DNA from: Clostridiales bacterium
GTDB taxonomy: Bacteria > Bacillota > Clostridia > Lachnospirales > Lachnospiraceae
Assembly (NCBI GenBank): GCA_023663185.1
Contig: JAMPHY010000019.1
Span: 1 to 57,228 of the forward strand
Direction of reading: 5' to 3'
Length of the DNA stretch: 57,228 nt
A program made the position numbers and the translations under genes. Positions 51,658 to 57,228 of the stretch are shown here, piece by piece (position 1 is the first letter of the stretch; every line of letters starts with the position of its first letter). The notes under the pieces were generated by a model, which was given only the letters and a program-made list of their open reading frames with translations, ran no database searches and was not told where the DNA came from.

Positions 51658-54495
51658 TTAAAATTCCTTTTTCCCCAGTCTGACGGCTTCTATATGCTCA
51701 GCCATTTCCACGGATAATTCATCAAACAAGTATTGCTTTTGCGACGTTTTTCTATTTATAAAAAGTTCCCTGAGCTCCTCACTGGTTGACATGATTTCTT
51801 CCTTTAGTTCTCTTGCCGAGAGCCGTCTTGCTCCCTGCCCCATTATTATAAGCTGTTCGAGTCCGTCGGAAGTCGCTACCGTCACGTTATGCTTTTTCCC
51901 TATCTCATGCGTGACCTTTTCGATATATTGGTCCGCCGTCTCCGCTTCTTTGGTATACACCACATGAATGTTATGATAGTTAAAAATACTGCCCTGCCCG
52001 CCTCTGACCTTGTATGCATCGAATACCAAAATCAACGTCATTTTGCGGTAGCCCTGATAGTTGCTTAAAATATCCATAAGCTCGCCCCTCGCGCTGTCCA
52101 GATTGACTTTAGCAAGCTCGCTTAATTCTTCCCATGCAAAAATTATGTTGTATCCGTCTACAAGCAGATAGTCTTTTACGCTTTCTTTGGGCTTTACTTC
52201 CTTATCAGAGTATTTATCAGTTTTTTCTTCTGCGCGGATTATTTTTGCGCTCGAATCGTTCTTTCTGTATCCGCGCCCCGCATCTAAACCTTTTCCGTAT
52301 GTGCGGTTAAATATGGCTTCCAACTCTTTTTCGTCCGCTAAAGACATGCGGTATCCATTACCCACGTTTCCCGTATCGCTTGTATTTCCACTCCCTGCAT
52401 TTGCATTCGTATTTTCATCTTGTCCAGCCGCTGCGCTGCCTTCCGCTTTAGCAAGCACGCTCTCTATGTGCATATACTTCCCAACGTCCTGCCAGTCCAC
52501 CACAAAGCCTGCCCCGTGTGCACAGAAAACCGAAGACGCAGGATTGTCCGTATCGCGCTCTGCATTATAGCCGATAGCCGCAATTACCTCTTCCGTATTA
52601 TGACACGGCTCGTAACCTTTCAGACTGCATATAAGCCTGCCGCTTCCGCCTGAATACGCCGTCACCTCTGTATGATATCCGCGCATGGTTGCTACCGGCG
52701 CCGTCCCCGTCAAAATGGAAATACCATCGTTTGTCTCCGGCGGATTGAACCGACCGTACATAGCCTGTATATCCGACATGGCGCGCCCTATCATAGCAGT
52801 AGGAAGTTCCAGCCTAAATTCATATATAGGCTCAAGGAGAATATTGTCTGCCTGATGAAGTCCCTGTCTTACTGCACGATACACAGCCTGCCTAAAATCG
52901 CCGCCCTCGGTATGCTTTAAATGTGCCTTCCCCGCTGCTAGCGTTATCTTCATATCCGTAAGCGGAGAACCCGTCAGAACGCCTATATGCTCTTTTTCCC
53001 TAAGATGTGTCAAGATAAGCCGCTGCCAGTTCCTGTCCAGTTCGTCCTCGCTGCATATTGTATCAAAAGAAATCCCATTCCCTGCCTCAGACGGCTCCAT
53101 AATCAAATGCACCTCAGCATAATGTCGCAAAGGTTCAAAATGTCCCATGCCTTCTACCTTATTACTAATTGTTTCCTTATATACGATACTGCCTTCGTCA
53201 AACTCTACCGCCACCCCGAAACGCTCTGCTATAAGGTTTTTCAATATCTCAATTTGAACCTCGCCCATCAACTGAATATTAATCTCACCCGCCTGCTCCT
53301 TCCAAACTACATGAAGCTGCGGCTCCTCTTCTTCAAGCTGACACAATTTTTTATACATTACATATACGTCCTGCTCCGGCGGCAGTTTGACACTGTACGT
53401 CATAACCGGAACAAGAATAGGCGCGGTACTTCCTTGCTCTATTCCCAGACCTTCTCCGGCAAAAGTCATGCTAAGTCCCATAACAGCGCATACGGTTCCC
53501 GCTTTGACTTCTTTTACCATCTCATATTTTACGCCGGAATAAATTCGTATCTGGTCCGCCTTTTCTTCCCAGTGTTTTAACTCGCCGTTCCCGCCATTCT
53601 CAACGCCTTCGCCGCAAAGCGTCTGTTTTACTTTCAGGCAGCCGCCGGTAATCTTCATATAGGTAAGGCGGTTTCCCGCTTCGTCCCTTCCTATCTTATA
53701 TACCCTTGCGCCGAAATCATCAGGATAAGCTGTCCGCTTACTATATGCTCCCAGCCCGTCCAGAAGTTCCTCCACACCTTCTATTTTTAACGCCGAACCA
53801 AAATAACAGGGAAAGATTTTCCTCTCGGCTGTCAAAGCCGCGATGTCCTCTCTCCCCACTTCATGATTTCCATATTCTAAATATCGTTCTAACAGATTTT
53901 CGTCGCAAACCGCGATACTTTCTATAAACTTTTCCATCTGCGCAGACACGACATTCATATCCGCGTCTATTGCGGACACATCAACCATATCTGTATCTGC
54001 TGCTGAAGCATAACTGAAATCCACACACTGAGCGCTCAATTTCTCCTGTATTTCCTTCATCAGACTGTCTTTATCAGTATCCGGCATATCCATCTTGTTG
54101 ACAAAAATAAAAACCGGAATGTCATAGCGCTCCAGCAGTTTCCACAGAGTCATCACATGCGCCTGCACTCCGTCTGCGCCGCTTATAAGCAGCACAGCGT
54201 AATCAAGCACTTGCAGAGTCCTCTCCATTTCCGCTGAAAAGTCTACATGCCCCGGCGTATCTAAAAGCGTCACGTCCATATCTTTCCACTTGATTTCCGC
54301 CTGCTTGGAAAAGATAGTAATCCCCCTTGCTCTTTCCTGCGAATAGGTATCCAGAAAAGTATCTCCGTGGTCCACCCTGCCCGTATTCCGTATAATGCCG
54401 CTTAAATAAAGCATGCTTTCCGCTAAAGTCGTCTTTCCGGCGTCTACATGCGCCAAAATCCCGACTACCAGTTTTTTTCTCTCCATCTGTTCCAT
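51658..54495 (-). CDS. EF-G/TetM-like GTPase fused to a Rae1/YacP-like endoribonuclease
   Basis: A 945-aa fusion. Residues 1-690 or so follow the TetM/EF-G plan: G1 AHVDAGKTTL, G2 RGITI, G3 DTPGH, G4 NKMD, then domains II-V. In domain IV the loop that in TetM reads YSPVSTPADF is KAHLKHTEGGDF here, so the tetracycline-displacing tip is not conserved. A linker rich in Asn, Gly and Asp (about 690-770) leads to a NYN/PIN-like domain (775-945). That domain matches Rae1/YacP: LLVDGYNI, VFDAYKV, ETAD, TSDGLEQ and GQGARRLSAREL. Rae1 cleaves mRNA in the ribosomal A site. The fusion suggests GTPase-driven delivery of a nuclease to ribosomes; that role is inference. Confidence 0.9.
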   Translation of the reverse strand: MEQMERKKLVVGILAHVDAGKTTLAESMLYLSGIIRNTGRVDHGDTFLDTYSQERARGITIFSKQAEIKWKDMDVTLLDTPGHVDFSAEMERTLQVLDYAVLLISGADGVQAHVMTLWKLLERYDIPVFIFVNKMDMPDTDKDSLMKEIQEKLSAQCVDFSYASAADTDMVDVSAIDADMNVVSAQMEKFIESIAVCDENLLERYLEYGNHEVGREDIAALTAERKIFPCYFGSALKIEGVEELLDGLGAYSKRTAYPDDFGARVYKIGRDEAGNRLTYMKITGGCLKVKQTLCGEGVENGGNGELKHWEEKADQIRIYSGVKYEMVKEVKAGTVCAVMGLSMTFAGEGLGIEQGSTAPILVPVMTYSVKLPPEQDVYVMYKKLCQLEEEEPQLHVVWKEQAGEINIQLMGEVQIEILKNLIAERFGVAVEFDEGSIVYKETISNKVEGMGHFEPLRHYAEVHLIMEPSEAGNGISFDTICSEDELDRNWQRLILTHLREKEHIGVLTGSPLTDMKITLAAGKAHLKHTEGGDFRQAVYRAVRQGLHQADNILLEPIYEFRLELPTAMIGRAMSDIQAMYGRFNPPETNDGISILTGTAPVATMRGYHTEVTAYSGGSGRLICSLKGYEPCHNTEEVIAAIGYNAERDTDNPASSVFCAHGAGFVVDWQDVGKYMHIESVLAKAEGSAAAGQDENTNANAGSGNTSDTGNVGNGYRMSLADEKELEAIFNRTYGKGLDAGRGYRKNDSSAKIIRAEEKTDKYSDKEVKPKESVKDYLLVDGYNIIFAWEELSELAKVNLDSARGELMDILSNYQGYRKMTLILVFDAYKVRGGQGSIFNYHNIHVVYTKEAETADQYIEKVTHEIGKKHNVTVATSDGLEQLIIMGQGARRLSARELKEEIMSTSEELRELFINRKTSQKQYLFDELSVEMAEHIEAVRLGKKEF

Positions 54496-54496
54496 T

Positions 54497-55201
54497 CTAC
54501 AAAATTGCCCTTCCGACTACCCCGACAAACAAAACTACTGCAAGGTCGCATATCGCTATAAAATACCCTGTCAGTTCCACGGTAACGCCGCCGAAACGTT
54601 TCTTAGACATATAATAATAATATGTCCATATCCACATGCAAAGCAGCGCCTCAAGCATTCCCATTATAGCTGAAAACACAATACATGTCCCAAAGCATAA
54701 TGTCAATATAAGACATAAAAATATCTTAAATACACGTTTCTCAGAGTTTGAAGCAAAAGTATATATACCGTCTTTTACCTTCGCCTGCGGAAACCAGACT
54801 GCTCCCATGCCGCCCAGAGTCACGGATATGACATATCCGACTCCTAATAGTAGTAATTGCCTGTCCTTCCAAACCATAACCAGACCGCCCGCATACAACA
54901 GATAATATGCTCCAATGGCTATTACGGAATAAATGCCGACGCGGTTCTCTTTAAGCATTTCCAGCCGCTTTTCTACGGAATTTCCGCCTTTAAGCGCTTC
55001 CACAGTTCTCATAAAGCCAGCCAGATTAATTCCACCTGTCACCAGTACCGGAACCGCCGCGCCAATCAGTGCAAAAAAAGCCTGTCCGTAACCGTATTCC
55101 ATGCACAGCATACAAAGAGTATACATCAATATCCCCATTACTACGCCGGCAAGCGGCAAAATCAGCAACGTATATTTTTTATTTTCAATACTTAACTTCA
55201 T
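54497..55201 (-). CDS. CobS-like membrane protein with altered motifs
   Basis: A 234-aa membrane protein with about six helices, resembling cobalamin-5'-phosphate synthase (CobS). The family order is kept: TGG at about residue 55, EMLKENRVGIYSV, and FGGVTVELTG near the end. But where CobS has TGGxHLDGxAD, this protein reads TGGINLAGFMR and lacks the metal-binding Asp residues, and TGD near the C-terminus is TVE. It may have lost or changed activity. No other cobalamin gene is nearby. Its stop is next to the start of the GTPase-Rae1 gene, so they are co-expressed. Confidence 0.6.
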   Translation of the reverse strand: MKLSIENKKYTLLILPLAGVVMGILMYTLCMLCMEYGYGQAFFALIGAAVPVLVTGGINLAGFMRTVEALKGGNSVEKRLEMLKENRVGIYSVIAIGAYYLLYAGGLVMVWKDRQLLLLGVGYVISVTLGGMGAVWFPQAKVKDGIYTFASNSEKRVFKIFLCLILTLCFGTCIVFSAIMGMLEALLCMWIWTYYYYMSKKRFGGVTVELTGYFIAICDLAVVLFVGVVGRAIL

Positions 55202-55226
55202 AATCCCTATTTCCCTGCCCTTTCAT

Positions 55227-56216
55227 TTACTGCTTGTTATAATAATTAATTCTGCTGTCCGGACGGAAATATGTCCTAATATATCCGTCTGTGGAAACAA
55301 TAACAAAATCATTGGTCGCCTCTAAATAATATACATCGTCGCCGTCCTCCGCCTCAAGTTTATGTAAAGAATTTTCATTATTAACTACTGCGTTTGCCGC
55401 CATCTGATATTCCGCCGAAGATGAAAAGCCCATCTCTACTCCGTGCTTCTGATAATGCTCTTCCAATAACTCGGCGTTACGGAAACTATACTGTCGAAAT
55501 GTTGTGACGTTATCCTGTATCTGCTCTGTCGTCTCAATATTATCAGCCGTATCCGATTCAGGCTCCGGCTGCAGTTCAGATTCCTGCACAGTTTCCAATT
55601 TCAGCTCTGATTCCGGTTCCAGTCCTGATTCCTGTTTGGATTCTGATTTCAGCTCGGACTCCTGCTTGGATTCCGTTTCTAAATCAACAGTATCAACAAT
55701 GCTCGCGGCAGGTTCCGCAGAATCAGAATTTTCGGCTTGTATCGGTTCTACGGGATTTACAGAATCATCAGGCGCAAAGTCTGCAGAACCATTGTTCGCG
55801 ACGTTATTCTGCTCGGATTGTACCGCGTTTACAGACTCACTCTGACCTGAATCTATCTCGCCGGCAAAGTCGCTCTGCGTGGATTCTTCCGGATATGTAT
55901 AACCATCAACATATGTGTCAAAAAAGTTCCTCGATACTTTTATACCCAGAATAAGCAGCAATGCAGCCACCACAATTACAGCGTATATCCACTTACCGTT
56001 TTTATTATCAGGCTTTCGATTTGACGGCGCGTTATAACTGTTATGACTATTGCGTGAACTTAAATTATCAGCCGCATTGGGCGATGATTTTTGTTTATTC
56101 TTCTGCCTGCATTCCTTACACCGCTTAGGCAAATGCAAATTTTTCTTACGGTAAAACTCAATTTCAGAATCACTAAGTTCAAACGTCTTACCGCATTGCA
56201 CACATGTACATTTCAT
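55227..56216 (-). CDS. Zinc-ribbon membrane protein with a toxin-like C-terminal domain
   Basis: A 329-aa protein in four parts. A cytosolic zinc ribbon comes first (about 1-40; CVQC and CKEC). One helix follows at about 75-92. A long spacer (about 95-235) is rich in Glu, Ser and Asp with repeated ESELKSESKQ-like units. The C-terminal part of about 95 residues (KHGVEMGFSS...DDVYYLEATNDF...DGYIRTYFRPD) resembles small nuclease or toxin-like domains found at the C-ends of phage and polymorphic-toxin proteins; this likeness is by pattern only. No immunity gene is evident. Confidence 0.65.
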   Translation of the reverse strand: MKCTCVQCGKTFELSDSEIEFYRKKNLHLPKRCKECRQKNKQKSSPNAADNLSSRNSHNSYNAPSNRKPDNKNGKWIYAVIVVAALLLILGIKVSRNFFDTYVDGYTYPEESTQSDFAGEIDSGQSESVNAVQSEQNNVANNGSADFAPDDSVNPVEPIQAENSDSAEPAASIVDTVDLETESKQESELKSESKQESGLEPESELKLETVQESELQPEPESDTADNIETTEQIQDNVTTFRQYSFRNAELLEEHYQKHGVEMGFSSSAEYQMAANAVVNNENSLHKLEAEDGDDVYYLEATNDFVIVSTDGYIRTYFRPDSRINYYNKQ

Positions 56217-56339
56217 TTTTAACTCCCTTTTTTGGAAAAGTGTCCCTAATTAATTATGCTATAACTGTAACTTTCATCGGTCTATCCAGTATCTTTTTAT
56301 CATACGCTTTCAACGCTTCTTATATGTAATGCAAAATAT

Positions 56340-57077
56340 TTACGTCATACATATGCTTTTACCCTTTTCGCAAATCTGTTTGATATCTCCATCTTCGATA
56401 AGGTATGCCGCACCAAATAAAGTTGTTGTTTGATTTTCAATAATAAAATAACTGCCATCTTCGAGCGCATAAAATTTCCTTCCATAACTATCCGCATAAG
56501 TTATATCTTCAAATAATCGTTTTCCATCTAAAATATCGTCTTTTATATCCTGATAATGTGGCAAAATCATTAATTCCGTAATCCCTAATCCAAATAGAAA
56601 TCTTTCGTAATCTTTATTAATGCTTTCACCAGCCAGTTCAGGCTGTGCATATACAACGTCTGCGCTGTTCATTGTTCCTGCACTAATGCCGATTAAAATT
56701 CCATCAAATTCTTTCATATATTCTTTTAAACGAACTCTTGCAAAAAATTTATTTTGTGTCGGAACATGTCCACCAGCAAGTATAAGTACATCGTAACGGG
56801 AAATTTCAGTTACAAGTTTTTCATTTCTTTTATCGCATATGTGCATTTGAGAAATTGATAATCTGCTCATAGGAAATGCTGTCTTAAAAATATAAAGAAT
56901 ACTGTCATTTACTTCTGTATCGTTTTCATCTGCACATATTATCAAAACTTTTGAATTATCTTTCCAATGTTTTTGCAAATTGTACAATAGGCCATTCTCT
57001 GTGCTTAACTGTGTAGGTACTCTTAAACCATTCTTTTTATATGAACCACCTATATGACTTGTTAAATATGCAATCAT
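56340..57077 (-). CDS. Peptidase E-like protein (family S51)
   Basis: A protein of about 245 aa of the S51 family, relatives of alpha-aspartyl dipeptidase. The nucleophile Ser lies in GISAGTMNSAD, and the His of the active site in LPHYQD. An oxyanion-region pattern LILAGGHVPTQ precedes them. I chose the ATG at 57077 because AAGGAG precedes it by about 6 nt; the frame extends to 57125. The remaining 100 bp at the right edge hold no feature I can support. Confidence 0.85.
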   Translation of the reverse strand: MIAYLTSHIGGSYKKNGLRVPTQLSTENGLLYNLQKHWKDNSKVLIICADENDTEVNDSILYIFKTAFPMSRLSISQMHICDKRNEKLVTEISRYDVLILAGGHVPTQNKFFARVRLKEYMKEFDGILIGISAGTMNSADVVYAQPELAGESINKDYERFLFGLGITELMILPHYQDIKDDILDGKRLFEDITYADSYGRKFYALEDGSYFIIENQTTTLFGAAYLIEDGDIKQICEKGKSICMT

Positions 57078-57228
57078 TACGTTCTCCTTAACAAAGTTTC
57101 CATTGTAAAAGCTTCCTTCCGTCAAATAATTGAAAAGGATTATTTAACTCCATGTCCAACATACACACAAACTGGAATTTTCGTTACTGTTACCTTTTTA
57201 GAAAATCACTAAATTCTTTCAATTCCTT

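Noticed and set aside
51658-54495. Tetracycline resistance gene (tetM/tetW class)
   Set aside because: The overall fold fits, but the domain IV loop that displaces the drug is not conserved and a Rae1-like domain is fused at the C-terminus, so resistance is not supported.

Overview
The window looks like chromosomal DNA from a Clostridia species, most likely Lachnospiraceae. The signs are moderate-to-low GC, strong AGGAG-type ribosome binding sites with some TTG/GTG starts, the Firmicutes order rho-rpmE-DUF1385-prmC-prfA, a DUF4364 gene, an xpaC-telA pair and a Bce-like two-component/ABC module. No rRNA, tRNA, CRISPR array, prophage structural gene or intact IS transposase was found. Genus-level assignment is inference.

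Layout. 1-2.8 kb: a GGDEF-domain protein, aspartyl aminopeptidase, and a complete type III toxin-antitoxin locus (promoter, three 34-nt toxI repeats, hairpin, toxN). Divergent from it is a candidate small structured RNA with its own promoter and terminator. 2.8-9.5 kb: response regulator, histidine kinase and an ABC exporter of the peptide-sensing/export type, plus an AAA_14/DUF4143 ATPase. 9.7-14.2 kb: unassigned secreted or cytosolic proteins and an XRE-TPR regulator. 14.3-20.2 kb: housekeeping rho, rpmE, DUF1385, prmC, prfA. 20.5-27.1 kb: malic enzyme, DUF4364, rarA, an ECF transporter S component and xpaC-telA. 27.1-32.5 kb: a heterodimeric ABC exporter pair and a third ABC half-transporter behind a 16-codon leader ORF.

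32.5-41.2 kb is an accessory stretch of small genes: DUF2383, a PBECR4-like nuclease behind a structured leader RNA, three GNATs, an XRE-receiver fusion, a CPBP protease, a kinase, a methyltransferase and small lipid-anchored or single-TM proteins. 41.2-51.6 kb: an HD phosphohydrolase and a ten-gene Mrp/Mbh-type antiporter operon with four antiporter-like large subunits and no redox subunit. 51.7-57.1 kb: an EF-G/TetM-like GTPase fused to a Rae1/YacP-like endonuclease, a CobS-like membrane protein with altered motifs, a zinc-ribbon membrane protein with a toxin-like C-terminus, and a peptidase E-like protein.

The items I think most deserve follow-up are: the GTPase-Rae1 fusion with its CobS-like partner; a 131-bp palindromic repeat family whose 27-nt arms covary between copies; the toxI-toxN locus and the divergent small RNA beside it; the structured RNA in front of the PBECR4-like gene; and the four-antiporter operon. 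All coordinates and structures were read by eye; no search or folding program was run.
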